Made by a program: the position numbers and the translations under genes
NCBI RefSeq assembly: GCF_016918735.1
Contig: NZ_JAFFPR010000035.1
Location: 124,001 to 188,000, forward strand
Direction: 5' to 3'
DNA length: 64,000 nucleotides
From: Leptospira abararensis
Lineage (GTDB): Bacteria > Spirochaetota > Leptospiria > Leptospirales > Leptospiraceae
Notes under the pieces: model-generated
Databases searched by the model: none
Told to the model about the DNA's origin: nothing
The model's input: only the letters and a program-made list of their open reading frames with translations
Shown: positions 9,012 to 18,580 of the stretch, piece by piece
Numbering within the stretch: the first letter of the stretch is position 1
Layout: every line of letters starts with the position of its first letter

Positions 9012-9742
9012 AGGAAGGGGCCCATGTGTATATTTTTGGAATTGGTTCCGGAATTGGACAAGGGCTCCACAAACGTTTTTTAGAAGACAGGTCCGTCTCA
9101 GTTTTTGGATTTTCGAGAAAGGGGAAAGAGATTCTTGAATCTTTCACAAATGCAGAAAAAGGAACTTTTTCCTTTGATGCCACAAATCAGAAAGACCTGC
9201 GAACGTTTGAGATTTCCCTTTCGGAAAAATATGGATCAAAAAGAAACCCCAACCAACCCTCATTAAGAGAAACGGATCTTTGTGTTTACTTTGCATTGGG
9301 AGATGGCCTTTTTGGGCCCATTGATTTACTGAAAAAGAAAGATCTAGAAGCGCATTTTCTATTGAATGTACAAGCTCTTCTATTGATTTCAAAAGCCTTT
9401 TCTCCTTATTTGCCTTTTTTTCAGAATACAACTTTTGTTTTTTTAGGCTCCACGGCTGGGAAACAGGGATTTCCAGATTCTGCTGCTTATTGTGCCTCCA
9501 AACATGCCGTTCTCGGAATCGCTCGGGCGCTCAGGGAAGAGTGGAAACCCTTGGAAACCAAGGTGGTACATGTCAGCCTTGGGGCCGTGGCGACCGAAAT
9601 TTGGGACACAAGACCCCAGTTTGACAAGAATGATATGGTTTCTATTTCGGACATTTCCGAGTATTTGTGGAGTATTTCCCACTTGCCTAAATCTATCTTT
9701 GTCGATGACTTATCCATTACCCCAAAAAAAGGAATCTTATAG
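9008..9742 (+). CDS. Short-chain dehydrogenase/reductase
   Basis: A 244-residue Rossmann-fold oxidoreductase. The cofactor motif is FGIGSGIG near residue 10 and the active-site set is present: Ser in FLGSTAGKQG and the YxxxK pair in YCASKHAVLG. The substrate is unknown. It overlaps mtnB by four bases, and a second SDR follows five bases after it. That arrangement suggests successive steps in one pathway, or a two-subunit oxidoreductase. The two SDRs are clearly different sequences rather than a recent duplication. Confidence 0.85.
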   Translation: MKEGAHVYIFGIGSGIGQGLHKRFLEDRSVSVFGFSRKGKEILESFTNAEKGTFSFDATNQKDLRTFEISLSEKYGSKRNPNQPSLRETDLCVYFALGDGLFGPIDLLKKKDLEAHFLLNVQALLLISKAFSPYLPFFQNTTFVFLGSTAGKQGFPDSAAYCASKHAVLGIARALREEWKPLETKVVHVSLGAVATEIWDTRPQFDKNDMVSISDISEYLWSISHLPKSIFVDDLSITPKKGIL

Positions 9743-9747
9743 TTTCC

Positions 9748-10485
9748 ATGGAATTCAAGGAATCGATTGTACTCGTGACCGGTGGCAGTGGCGGAATTGG
9801 AAGGGAAATCGTTCGTACCCTTGTCCTTGCGGGTTTTTCTGTCTGGAACCTGGATAAAGTCCGGCCCACATCTCCCATTTTACAGGAGACTTTTAGAGAA
9901 GTGGATTTGGCAGAAACTCCCTTTGTAGTGGAGAGAAGCCTTTCCAAAATCATCCAAGAGAGTTCGGATGCCGGGGATCTATATGGTTTGGTCCACAATG
10001 CCGGATTTGGTGGGCCGTATCATCCTATCACAGAAGTTTCTGCGGAAGAATGGGAATCCATTTTCCGGATCAATTTAAATTCTCTGTTCCTTCTCTCCAA
10101 ATTAACCTTGCCCATTTTCAAAACCCAAAGTTTTGGGCGCATTGTTGCCATCGCTTCTTCTTTATCCCTTGTAGGCTCTGCAAACTCTGTGGCTTATTCC
10201 TCCTCCAAACATGGGTTAGTTGGTTTCATTCGCTCCATTGCCGATGAATGGGGGAAGTTTGGAATTACGGCCAATGCATTGAGTCCCGGTTATGTGGATA
10301 CTAATATGGGAATCCAAGAAGACCAGGTGTCCGATCATAAAACAAAAATTATAGAAAAAACACCCGTTCGGCGAATCGCAGAACCTTCCGAAATTGCTCG
10401 TGTCGTCAATTTCCTCCTACAAAAAGAATCCGGATACATTTCTGGATCGAATTGGACTGTTGATGGCGGACTCACTGCTATCTAA
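9748..10485 (+). CDS. Short-chain dehydrogenase/reductase, FabG-like
   Basis: A 245-residue SDR with a canonical NAD(P) motif TGGSGGIG near residue 10, NAG motif (VHNAGFGG), catalytic Ser in AIASSLSL, YSSSKHGLVGF, and a standard C-terminus ending SGSNWTVDGG. The closest general resemblance is 3-oxoacyl-ACP reductase-type SDRs, but that family is too broad for a substrate call. It lies in the efp-mtnB-SDR-SDR run and is followed after three bases by a large unknown gene. Confidence 0.87.
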   Translation: MEFKESIVLVTGGSGGIGREIVRTLVLAGFSVWNLDKVRPTSPILQETFREVDLAETPFVVERSLSKIIQESSDAGDLYGLVHNAGFGGPYHPITEVSAEEWESIFRINLNSLFLLSKLTLPIFKTQSFGRIVAIASSLSLVGSANSVAYSSSKHGLVGFIRSIADEWGKFGITANALSPGYVDTNMGIQEDQVSDHKTKIIEKTPVRRIAEPSEIARVVNFLLQKESGYISGSNWTVDGGLTAI

Positions 10486-10488
10486 ATT

Positions 10489-12309
10489 ATGAGAATATCA
10501 CCTCCACACGATCACTTCTTACAACTCACCACCAAAGAAACCTTAGGAAGGTCTTCGGGGATCATCTTACAAAAAGAAGCTTTGTCCATTATGAAAACAG
10601 TGGAGATCCAAAGTTCGCGTGAAAATATTGAAGCCGGTCATTTGTTCCGGCCTACTGATTCCAATTTCGAAAAACTAAAATTAGATCGTGAAACTGCTCT
10701 AGATGCTATGTGGCAACTCATTGATTATGGACTTACCACTCAACTTTTTGAAATCAAATTTGATGCCGATGTGGGTGAATTACGTTTAGTTACCTTTCTC
10801 GTGGGACTTCCAGGGGGAATGCCTTTAGAAGAACCTTATAAATTACTGATCACAAGATCTACGGATCATTTGTTCCAATACATCCAAGCCAAACGTATTT
10901 TAACAGAGGATACTTGGAGAACAGTCCTTAACAAACTTGCAGACATTGACTATAAAGAAGAGAAAGGCACCGGTGATGAGTTAGACCGGTTGTTGGAACC
11001 AAAACAATTTCCCTTACAACCGTCAGCTGAAATGTTGAAACGTTCTCGTGGACTCATGATCGATGAATTTGAAGCCGATCCAAGGATCATTGTGCTTCCT
11101 CATGTCGGGTTTTATTCAATACCGGAAATGGAAGCGGCCAATTTTTTACATATCGCCAATGAGTATTTGATGACCAAAGTAGAACCTTTGGCCAAGGCTT
11201 TTGATACAGAAATTCGATTGGCCTTTGATCGGATTCAATCCGCAACACCGGTAAGTGGGAATACCGAGCCCAGTGAAATTGATCTGATTCGTTCCAAAAT
11301 TGAAATGTTATATGGCTTTAAGGAAATTCTAAAAGAAAACGGCTTTTATCCTTTAATTCATAATTTGCGAAAAGTGGCTGAGATGGCGGCCAAATATGTT
11401 GAACTTGAAAAAAAAAGGGAAGTAGACAGACTCCTTAAAGTTTATATGAAGATGTTGGATAGCCAGTTTGACTTTGATTCTAGACTTCTTCGAATCAATT
11501 TGGAAAAAGACAACGAACATGATACCATCATTGTGGATCTTTTAAGAAAAAATCCCAAAGTCCTTTCTGCAGAATGGCATGACCAAGACGCAAAGATTGC
11601 TGTCTTTGTAAATAACAACCAAAACAATATCAAAGACATTAACCACTTAATTTTTCAAAACTATCGGTTCACTACAGAACATATTTTGTATTTGAAGGCC
11701 ATCATTGAATTAAATGAAAAAGAATTAAAACCTATTTTCAAAGATGATGAGTTTGTAAAAACCTATGGTAAAAATCTCCAGTCCGTTTATTTTAAATACA
11801 TTCCTTGGTTTTACAAACTTTTTTACTTTTTAGGTGTCACTCCCATCGTAAACTCAGGTTATGCGAAAGCAAAATCAATTCTTACTTATGCACAGATGGA
11901 CCGCCAATTTTTGTATCAAAAACGCAGGGAAAGTTTTTTTAAAAAGAAACTAAGAGAAAGAGAAGAACGACTCGAAAAAGAAAAAAAACAACAACTGAAA
12001 AGAGCTCTTGTTTCGGCTCTCAGTGATGCTTATTTTCAGAAGAATTGTTTACCTTCCGTGGATTGGCTTGGTTCTAACTATCCTGCATTTTCTGCTGAGA
12101 CCTTAGAGAAAATGATTCCCGATTTTGCTTTTGTATCGACTACTGGGAAATCGGTAAAACCAAATTCCGTCATCCTATTTCCTAATTCTCCAGAGTTTGA
12201 TTCGCTTAACAAACGTTTGAAGGATCTTTTCAACCAATGGACAAGAGGAGAGGTGGAACCTCCGGAAGAAGATCCTGAATTACTAGTTCAAATTCGCGGT
12301 TTGATTTAG
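10489..12309 (+). CDS. Large protein of unknown function
   Basis: 606 residues from the ATG at 10489; an ATG at 10591 would give a protein 34 residues shorter, and neither has a clear ribosome-binding site. No signal peptide. The middle reads as alternating helices and sheets with Lys/Glu-rich stretches, and about residues 480-505 are a strongly charged probable coiled coil (KKLREREERLEKEKKQQ). A short hydrophobic patch (YFKYIPWFYKLFYFLGV, around 430) could contact membrane but is flanked by charge. I do not recognise a domain. It closes the five-gene run that begins with efp and converges with corA two bases away. Confidence 0.8.
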   Translation: MRISPPHDHFLQLTTKETLGRSSGIILQKEALSIMKTVEIQSSRENIEAGHLFRPTDSNFEKLKLDRETALDAMWQLIDYGLTTQLFEIKFDADVGELRLVTFLVGLPGGMPLEEPYKLLITRSTDHLFQYIQAKRILTEDTWRTVLNKLADIDYKEEKGTGDELDRLLEPKQFPLQPSAEMLKRSRGLMIDEFEADPRIIVLPHVGFYSIPEMEAANFLHIANEYLMTKVEPLAKAFDTEIRLAFDRIQSATPVSGNTEPSEIDLIRSKIEMLYGFKEILKENGFYPLIHNLRKVAEMAAKYVELEKKREVDRLLKVYMKMLDSQFDFDSRLLRINLEKDNEHDTIIVDLLRKNPKVLSAEWHDQDAKIAVFVNNNQNNIKDINHLIFQNYRFTTEHILYLKAIIELNEKELKPIFKDDEFVKTYGKNLQSVYFKYIPWFYKLFYFLGVTPIVNSGYAKAKSILTYAQMDRQFLYQKRRESFFKKKLREREERLEKEKKQQLKRALVSALSDAYFQKNCLPSVDWLGSNYPAFSAETLEKMIPDFAFVSTTGKSVKPNSVILFPNSPEFDSLNKRLKDLFNQWTRGEVEPPEEDPELLVQIRGLI

Positions 12310-12311
12310 AG

Positions 12312-13271
12312 TCAATACCAACGTTTGATTCTAAAATAAAGTAACATCAGAATCCCTAAAAATCCCATGGCCCCGAGTGCTGAGATAAAACCATATTCCC
12401 ATTCGAGAGTGGGCATATGACGAAAATTCATCCCATAAATCCCTGCTACAAGAGACATCGGTAACATGATGGCCGTCATGATGGTTAGGATCTTCATAAT
12501 TTCATTGGTTTTACGAGTCGAGATGGCAATATGAGCTTCAAGAGCTGAGGATATGGATTCGATATTACTATCGACTTGTTCTAAGATACGAAGAGAGTGG
12601 TCTCTAACATCTCGAAAGAAGGCATCGGCCTCATCACTAAAAAAACTATTTTTGATTTTTTCCAAATCTTCCAAAACTTCTTTATTTTGCAGCATCCCTT
12701 TTTTGATCGAAAGTAGGCTTGCTCGCAAACTATAAACGTTGCTGATATCTAAAGACTTCGCATTCCCAAAAATTTGTTCTTCAAAATGTTCAATCCGTTC
12801 TTCGATTTTCTGAGTAATGGCAAGTGTATGGTCTGTTTCTATATCCAAAATTTTGTGAACAATGAATTCATACCCACGAGCTAAAATTTTATTATTCACC
12901 TTCCATTGGTCGATGATGTCACCAATACTATCTCGGTAGTCAAGAGTAAGCGAGATGATTTGATTTGGTGTTAAGATGAAGTTAAAGTTTTTTTGTGTGA
13001 GTTGGTTTCTTTCAAAATGGAAACCACGAAAAACAAAAAATATATAATTGGGGAAGATCTCCAGTTTGATTCGGCTATTGGGGTTTAGAATGTCCTCAAT
13101 AGTAAGTTGGTGGATATCATGTTTTTGGAAGAGAAACATCAGTTTTTCTTCATTCTCTGCAGTGATATGAATCCAATGTTTGGGGTGTCTATGTGAGAGT
13201 GGGAGAGGCCTGTCGAGAAGAACTTCATCTTTACTGGATGGAGTTAAAATATAGTTAAAAAGAGCTGGCAT
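12312..13271 (-). CDS. corA: CorA-family divalent metal ion transporter
   Basis: A 319-residue CorA-type channel for Mg2+ (or Co2+/Ni2+). A long cytoplasmic N-terminal domain with helical stalk is followed by two C-terminal membrane helices. The first ends in the family's YGMNF pore signature and the second (GAMGFLGILMLLYF) leads to a short basic tail. It begins on the base after the M61 peptidase gene ends, so the two are co-transcribed. The metal preference cannot be read from the sequence. Confidence 0.92.
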   Translation of the reverse strand: MPALFNYILTPSSKDEVLLDRPLPLSHRHPKHWIHITAENEEKLMFLFQKHDIHQLTIEDILNPNSRIKLEIFPNYIFFVFRGFHFERNQLTQKNFNFILTPNQIISLTLDYRDSIGDIIDQWKVNNKILARGYEFIVHKILDIETDHTLAITQKIEERIEHFEEQIFGNAKSLDISNVYSLRASLLSIKKGMLQNKEVLEDLEKIKNSFFSDEADAFFRDVRDHSLRILEQVDSNIESISSALEAHIAISTRKTNEIMKILTIMTAIMLPMSLVAGIYGMNFRHMPTLEWEYGFISALGAMGFLGILMLLYFRIKRWY

Positions 13272-15050
13272 TTATACAATATTCCTTAGGAAAAATTCTC
13301 GTAGTTCTTTTCTGTCATCGGAGGAGTCTTCTGCTATCACAAATTTTCTTGTTTTGTAATACCCAGAAGCGGTAATCATCGATTCTTTGATTTTCCCTGC
13401 ACGGGAAAGGATGAGATGGAATTTTTCACCAGGCCCTAAATTTTTCTCCAATTTCTGCAGGGAATTTGTGGTGGCTCGTTTCCCATTGATGGCAAGGATT
13501 TCATCATCTAACATCAAATCAAAGGAGTCTACGTCAGACTTGTGAAGGAGTTTTTGAATGTAAAGGTTTCCATTTTTTTCCTTTGTTTTGAATCCGGTGT
13601 CGCCAACCATATCAGTTTGGATTCTTTGGATACCAATGATATCTAAATAATAGTCCACAGGGATTGGTTTCGGGTATTCTAAGTATTGATTGAACTCAGT
13701 TTTAAGATCTACGCCCGTGACTTCTTTTACTGTATCGAAAAATTCTTGTTTGGTGAATCCTCTTTCTTTAGTTTTAACAAAAACTTCATTTAGTTTTTGA
13801 AACACATGACGGATTGTTTTTTTTTCTTTTGATTCTTTGAGTAAAAATAAATTCATACATAAGGCGATGACTCCACCTTTGGTATAATAGGAAACAGTGA
13901 TGTTGTGGCTATTTGCGTTCCGTTTGTAATACTTTGTCCAGGCAGTAAAAGATGATTCTTCCAAACTCATCCACGAATCTGCTTCATTGTCTTCTCGAGA
14001 TAATATATCTGATTGAAGTTTAGATAAGTATTCTTCTTTCGAAAGAAATCCGGAATGATAAAGAAAGTAAGCGTCATAAAAACTAGTAAATCCTTCGGCA
14101 ATCCACAACTCGCGGGTTAGGTTTGGTTTTTGGTAATCAAATGGGCCAAGTGCGATCGGGCGAATCCGTTTTATATTCCAAAGATGGAAGTATTCATGAG
14201 ATAAAAGTTCGAGTAATTTTTTATACTCTTCCTCATCATAAATCAGTTCCGGGTTGAAATAATTGATGCTAGAAGCTCTATGTTCCAGACCACCATAGGC
14301 AGGCAGACTCAAATTGAGAACAAATAAGTAGTAGGGATTGGGTGAGTCCATCATCCAATCTATTTGTGTTTCTGTAATTCGTTTTAGATCCAAAGCCAGT
14401 TTCGTTTTGAAGTCAAAAGTCACATCACCTTCCACAAGTAATTCGTGTTTGGTGGTTCCTGCTGTAAAAAAGACGGAGTTTTGTCTACTCAAGTGGAAGG
14501 GGGAATCGAATAGTTCATCAAAATTTTCTGATAAAAACAAATGATTGTCTTTTTCGCTACGAGTCAAACTCGAATATACATAAGGAAAATGATTAGAAAC
14601 TTGAAATTGAATGGTAGATGGTTGCTCTAGTTTCCCTTCCGGATACAAAAACAAAGCAGGGGAATTGATAAATCCAAACTCTGTTTCTAAATAATTTGTC
14701 CTTACAGTAAAGTCTTCAAAGGCATAAATAATATAGGAAATTTCGAACTCGGTTGGTAGATTTTTCAATTTCCATCGATGTAGATCTACCATTTCCCAAG
14801 GAACACTTTCTCCTGTTTTTGAGTTTTTCACTTCGAACTTATGAAGGTGGGTTCCATAGTCCCGAATCATATAAGAACCAGGGGTCCAACTGGGCAAACA
14901 AAAACTCATTTCCGCCTCTTCCGTTTTGACACGGAGTCTAACCTGGAAGTAGTGTTTGAAGAGGTCAAAAATGGAGACTTCAAAATCCAGCTGGAGCGAG
15001 TTAGATTGGTCTATTTTACTTAAGGTTTTTTCCTCTTGTTCTTTTGCCAT
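13272..15050 (-). CDS. M61-family metallopeptidase with C-terminal PDZ domain
   Basis: A 592-residue M61 (glycyl aminopeptidase-like) peptidase. The zinc site is HEYFH in LLSHEYFHLWNIKRIRP (around residue 280), with the third ligand in WIAEGFTSFYD. An N-terminal beta domain (residues about 15-190) precedes the catalytic part, and a PDZ-like segment lies near the end (DLMLDDEILAINGK). No signal peptide is evident, so it is probably cytoplasmic. The gene is co-oriented with and abuts corA. Its 5' flank is shared with the putative structured RNA transcribed the opposite way. Confidence 0.9.
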   Translation of the reverse strand: MAKEQEEKTLSKIDQSNSLQLDFEVSIFDLFKHYFQVRLRVKTEEAEMSFCLPSWTPGSYMIRDYGTHLHKFEVKNSKTGESVPWEMVDLHRWKLKNLPTEFEISYIIYAFEDFTVRTNYLETEFGFINSPALFLYPEGKLEQPSTIQFQVSNHFPYVYSSLTRSEKDNHLFLSENFDELFDSPFHLSRQNSVFFTAGTTKHELLVEGDVTFDFKTKLALDLKRITETQIDWMMDSPNPYYLFVLNLSLPAYGGLEHRASSINYFNPELIYDEEEYKKLLELLSHEYFHLWNIKRIRPIALGPFDYQKPNLTRELWIAEGFTSFYDAYFLYHSGFLSKEEYLSKLQSDILSREDNEADSWMSLEESSFTAWTKYYKRNANSHNITVSYYTKGGVIALCMNLFLLKESKEKKTIRHVFQKLNEVFVKTKERGFTKQEFFDTVKEVTGVDLKTEFNQYLEYPKPIPVDYYLDIIGIQRIQTDMVGDTGFKTKEKNGNLYIQKLLHKSDVDSFDLMLDDEILAINGKRATTNSLQKLEKNLGPGEKFHLILSRAGKIKESMITASGYYKTRKFVIAEDSSDDRKELREFFLRNIV

Positions 15051-15095
15051 GGTTACGCTATCTTCTTTTATTTTTAGTTTTGATCAAATGTTTTC

Positions 15096-15124
15096 TTGAC
15101 GTTTTTTCTTTATAGTACTAGAAA
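15096..15124 (+). promoter_or_regulatory. Candidate promoter for the structured RNA
   Basis: On the plus strand TTGACG (15096-15101) is followed after 17 bp by TAGAAA (15119-15124). This would start transcription near 15131, pointing into a gene-free 354-bp interval and away from the M61 gene. The -35 match is good and the -10 match moderate. Confidence 0.4.
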
Positions 15125-15130
15125 AGGCAT

Positions 15131-15320
15131 AGCTAAGGTATGAGCAAAGGAGGTGGTCTATTTGGATAGTAGTTGTTACAACAAAAGATTTTTGACTCGC
15201 GAGGTGGCTGGGCAATAACGCCTCTAGCTTTGTTGCAAAACCGACCAGACACAGTCTTTCCAAGTTCCAAACGGGTGGTCTCCTTTGGGCTTATGCAGTC
15301 GCTTGGAAAGATTCCTTTGA
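15131..15320 (+). ncRNA. Probable structured RNA of unknown family
   Basis: The 354-bp gap 15051-15404 has no convincing protein gene but contains clear RNA-like helices. The strongest pairs AGTCTTTCCAAG (15253-15264) with CTTGGAAAGATT (15302-15313): 12 pairs including one G-U. Inside it, TCCAAA (15266-15271) pairs with TTTGGG (15284-15289), again with one G-U. A third helix is GAGGTG (15201-15206) with CGCCTC (15219-15224), also with one G-U. In all three the G-U becomes A-C on the other strand, which points to plus-strand transcription. CTAT-TTGG-ATAG at 15158-15169 is a further small hairpin. I do not see tmRNA, RNase P, SRP or known riboswitch signatures. The 3' end is undefined; 15320-15404 shows no clear terminator. 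Confidence 0.45.
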
Positions 15321-15404
15321 TTTTCTTCTCTGGCAATTCCGTACCATGGCGCATCGTCTTTGTTAATGTTCATGGGTAGCGGCAATGTGATGATTCATTA
15401 ATCC

Positions 15405-17465
15405 CTATAGGTTGAATTTTAATAAAATTTCCGATAATTTGGAACTAATTCCTGTCATGCGAAGTGAGTTAGCAGACATTGTTTCCGATTGTTCTGATAA
15501 AACTTGCGAACCATTGGAAATATTGATGGTCATATTGGATAGTTCGAAGGTCGCTCTTTTTTGTTCTTCTGTGGATTGTTGGATGGATTCCACAAGGGAA
15601 GTAATTTCTTCAATTTCTGCATAAATTTGGTCAGTTCTTGTTTTTTGGTCTTGGATGAGAGGAACAATATCTTGGGCTTTTTCGAAGATCACTGAAACTT
15701 CTCTGATAATCTCTCGAAGTAAATCAATCAGTTTTGTGACTTGGTTGCCTCCGTTTTGGATGGAATCTAAAGCTTCTTCCGAGAGTGTATTGATCTGAGA
15801 TACTGATTCTGCTGCTTGAGAAGCCAGTTTGGAAATCTCCTCGGCTACAACGGCAAACCCACGGCCCGATTCTCCAGCTCTCGCCGCTTCAATCGCAGCG
15901 TTTAAGGCAAGTAAGCTTGTTTTCTCTGAAATATTGGAAATGACATCCGAAAATTCTGTGATGGCTAAAGACTTCTCTTGGATTTCTTCAATGGCTTTAG
16001 AGGTAAGTCCTGCCATATTTCTTCCTTCTTCTGCTTTTTGATTGGCAGCCACAGCAATTTCTCCAAAGGATTCTACTTCTGTTGTGATTTTTTGAACAAG
16101 CGTTTGGATCGCATGCAGTGAAGTATGAATGGATTTGGAATTGTTTACTGCCTGTTCCACATTGGCGTTGATGGTTTCGGAAGATGCATTTAGTTCTTCT
16201 ACGGTGGCACTTGCTTCTTCCGAGGATGCGGCTTGGCTCTGGGCCAAATCAGAAAGTTCAATGATTGTGTTCTCCATAAATCGGGAGGTGTCTGTTAAGT
16301 CCGACCCAGAAGTTTGAGCTACACTCAAGATATGCCGAATGTTTGTTACCATGGCCACAACCGCTTCAACAAGATTGCCGATTTCATCTTTTTTATCATC
16401 AGCTATTTCTTTCGATAAATTGCCGTTAGCTGCATTCTTTGTAAATCGAATCAACGATTGTAATCTTCTATCAACTAACTTACGAAAAATAATCACATTC
16501 GCTAAAGTGGAAAAAAGAATGCCAGTGATCCCAAGTCCTAAGGCAATCCAAAAAATAAACTGAATTTCACTTGTGATTTTTGCTTGCGGATAAGAAACAC
16601 GGAGTGTCCAAGGTGCTGTATTTTCTACCAGTTGGATTGGTAAACTCACATGGAAGTAGTCAGAATCGGAATAAGTTTGTCTTTGTTTAGAGGACATGGC
16701 TAGGTTGATATATTTATCTTCTTCGTCTTTCCACTTCACATCCTTGGTCTCTGGATTGAGGCCATTGAATAATACATAACCGTTACTTGCGACAAGAGTG
16801 ATTTTTACTGTTCCCTCTAGAATTTTTAAGTTATGCAGGTAAGTTCGAATGGTTTCTAAAGAAAGATCAGCCCCGGCAATTCCAATAAAGTTTTGGTTCC
16901 GAATCACCGGATAAACAAGAGAGATCATGGTCACATCTTTTCCATCGACTTTATAGTCAAAGGGTGGGATGAGTTCGACTTTTTTATTTTTTTTTGGCAG
17001 TTGGTAAAAGTCGGATTCGGGAAGGTCAAACCCAACCACGGGTTCGATGATAATTTTACCATTTGATTTTACGGAATAGGGAATAAATCGGCCTGAATTA
17101 TCGTGATATTTCGTATTACGGTAGTTAGAGTCTTTCCCATCGAAGGCGTTGGGTTCAAATACAACATAAGTACCGAGGATGGAGTCGTTGGAAGAAGTCA
17201 TCACATTTAAAATTCGGAACACTCGTTCTCGATCGAGAAGATTTGGTTCTTGTAAAATTTGTTTTAATAAATAGGCTTCGTTAAGTGGTCCAGATAAATA
17301 GTCACCCACATCCAGAGAAATTTTATCTGCGAGGACAGATATATTTTCCAAAGCATTTTCTTTTGCATTTTTGTATATGACATAAGAGATAAGTGTGAGA
17401 ATTACCCCCAACGAAAGAAGGGTGATGATGGATGAACCTAATGCTAACTTCTGTTTGATGCTCAT
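15405..17465 (-). CDS. Methyl-accepting chemotaxis protein with extracytoplasmic Cache sensor
   Basis: A 686-residue chemoreceptor. TM1 is at about residues 9-32, then a periplasmic sensor of about 270 residues with double-Cache features ([30 protein letters not shown]), TM2 near 305-330, HAMP, and an MCP signalling domain. Its hairpin tip ([35 protein letters not shown]) is canonical and contacts CheA/CheW; the stretch is split here only by description and lies near residue 530. The ligand is unknown. Transcribed alone, convergent with the RNA candidate. Confidence 0.93.
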   Translation of the reverse strand: MSIKQKLALGSSIITLLSLGVILTLISYVIYKNAKENALENISVLADKISLDVGDYLSGPLNEAYLLKQILQEPNLLDRERVFRILNVMTSSNDSILGTYVVFEPNAFDGKDSNYRNTKYHDNSGRFIPYSVKSNGKIIIEPVVGFDLPESDFYQLPKKNKKVELIPPFDYKVDGKDVTMISLVYPVIRNQNFIGIAGADLSLETIRTYLHNLKILEGTVKITLVASNGYVLFNGLNPETKDVKWKDEEDKYINLAMSSKQRQTYSDSDYFHVSLPIQLVENTAPWTLRVSYPQAKITSEIQFIFWIALGLGITGILFSTLANVIIFRKLVDRRLQSLIRFTKNAANGNLSKEIADDKKDEIGNLVEAVVAMVTNIRHILSVAQTSGSDLTDTSRFMENTIIELSDLAQSQAASSEEASATVEELNASSETINANVEQAVNNSKSIHTSLHAIQTLVQKITTEVESFGEIAVAANQKAEEGRNMAGLTSKAIEEIQEKSLAITEFSDVISNISEKTSLLALNAAIEAARAGESGRGFAVVAEEISKLASQAAESVSQINTLSEEALDSIQNGGNQVTKLIDLLREIIREVSVIFEKAQDIVPLIQDQKTRTDQIYAEIEEITSLVESIQQSTEEQKRATFELSNMTINISNGSQVLSEQSETMSANSLRMTGISSKLSEILLKFNL

Positions 17466-17521
17466 TCTCTTGGGTTTCTTTTCCTAAGTGAATGTTACCT
17501 TATGTAAAATTAATTGTTTTC

Positions 17522-17878
17522 TCAACTCATTTCTAAAAAGGCCTCTAGTTTTTCTGGGTATTGGCTTACTCCTAACAAATTTCCATCACTATCCCAAAAG
17601 TATGCAGTGTAATCCGTTTGTTTTTGGATTTTTACTTGGCTTAGAAACTGAATCCATTCGGCTCTATCTTTTTCCGAAAAAGAAAAAACTAGAGCTCGAG
17701 GGGACTTTTTTTCTCCTTCTTCTAACATAAGAATGACCGAACCAAATCCAATCCAAACGGAACGGACCTCTCCCGATTCGTAATAGAACTCCTGGATTTT
17801 TTTTGCTCCAGGGATTTTGAGGTAAAATTTGGCTAAATGGGTAGGGTGGGGTGTGCCTATGGCAATATGGTGGATCAT
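17522..17878 (-). CDS. VOC (glyoxalase/dioxygenase) superfamily protein
   Basis: A 118-residue single vicinal-oxygen-chelate module: MIHHIAIGTPHPTHLAKFY at the start and DYTAYFWDSDGNLLGVSQ near the end, the usual beta-alpha-beta-beta-beta ends of the fold. Candidate metal ligands include the N-terminal His, but a full ligand set is not certain, so catalytic function is undetermined. It sits alone between a chemoreceptor and a divergent small lipoprotein gene. Confidence 0.75.
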   Translation of the reverse strand: MIHHIAIGTPHPTHLAKFYLKIPGAKKIQEFYYESGEVRSVWIGFGSVILMLEEGEKKSPRALVFSFSEKDRAEWIQFLSQVKIQKQTDYTAYFWDSDGNLLGVSQYPEKLEAFLEMS

Positions 17879-17943
17879 TTTTTTGTTTTCAAATCCCTTT
17901 CTAAAAAAGAAGCTAACATGAAATCTATGTATCGGAGTTTTTC

Positions 17944-18222
17944 ATGAAAAAATCCCTCATTTTGGCGCTCGCTCTCGGGCTTTTCTTGGCGAATTGTAAA
18001 TCCAAAGTGTATACCCAAGAAGAGTGTGAGTCTGCTCTCGCTAGCACGTTCACTCAAATCGAAGAAGAAGCTAAAAAGAATCCAGCGGCAGCACCAGTTC
18101 TCGCAGGATTACAACAAGGTAAACAAAAAATGATCGATCAGTGTATGGAAGGAAAATTTGATCCAAACTGTTTGAAAAATGCCCCAGGTTTTGCTGGCAT
18201 TATGGGTTGCGTAAAAAAATAA
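17944..18222 (+). CDS. Small four-cysteine lipoprotein, Leptospira type
   Basis: A 92-residue lipoprotein. The leader MKKSLILALALGLFLANC ends in a good lipobox (LANC), so the mature protein starts at Cys18. Four further cysteines follow (EECES, DQCME, PNCLK, MGCVK), suggesting two disulfides in a helical domain. I recall a paralogous family of small four-Cys lipoproteins in Leptospira that this resembles; the function is unknown. The gene ends in a strong rho-independent terminator. Confidence 0.82.
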   Translation: MKKSLILALALGLFLANCKSKVYTQEECESALASTFTQIEEEAKKNPAAAPVLAGLQQGKQKMIDQCMEGKFDPNCLKNAPGFAGIMGCVKK

Positions 18223-18233
18223 TTCTACAGATC

Positions 18234-18536
18234 CTACCGGGGACTTTCGTTCCCGGTTTTTCTTTCTTCCTCTAAACTTTCAAAACCTCCAGGTTCTGCA
18301 TAACATCCATGAGACCGGTAGGGTCCATCTTCAAAAAATCGAATTTCCTGAGCATATCTTTTTCCTTCTCTTAAACATTGTTTGCAAATAAAAGGTCGAA
18401 TTGCCCAGTCCTCACATTCTTCTGGCCGAAAACTTGGAAACACACGTAACAAGGGTTTGGAAATTTCATCCGCAGGCTTTGCCCAAAGGACAAAACCAGA
18501 AAGGATAGAGATTCCAAGTGCCAAATTTAGTTTCAT
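18234..18536 (-). CDS. Small secreted cysteine-containing protein, unknown
   Basis: A 100-residue protein with a signal peptide (MKLNLALGISILSGFVLWA, cleavage after about residue 19). The mature part has four Cys (EECEDW, FICKQC, HGCYAE), likely in disulfides, and an Arg-rich middle. I do not recognise the family. Its last codons coincide with the terminator hairpin of the convergent lipoprotein gene, so the hairpin is also coding sequence for this protein. Confidence 0.6.
   Translation of the reverse strand: MKLNLALGISILSGFVLWAKPADEISKPLLRVFPSFRPEECEDWAIRPFICKQCLREGKRYAQEIRFFEDGPYRSHGCYAEPGGFESLEEERKTGNESPR
18236..18261 (+). terminator. Rho-independent terminator of the four-Cys lipoprotein gene
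   Basis: ACCGGGGA (18236-18243) pairs with TTCCCGGT (18250-18257) around a CTTTCG loop, eight pairs including one G-U, followed by a T-tract to 18261. It begins 14 bases after the stop codon. Confidence 0.85.
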
Positions 18537-18580
18537 TCAATAAAACTATCGGGATTTCTTGCGTTTTTCAGGATGGGTTT

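Noticed and set aside
15133..15379. Two short open frames, one on each strand, in the 15.1-15.4 kb gap
   Set aside because: They overlap the RNA helices, have odd composition and no ribosome-binding site, and the plus-strand G-U pairing suits an RNA better than a protein.
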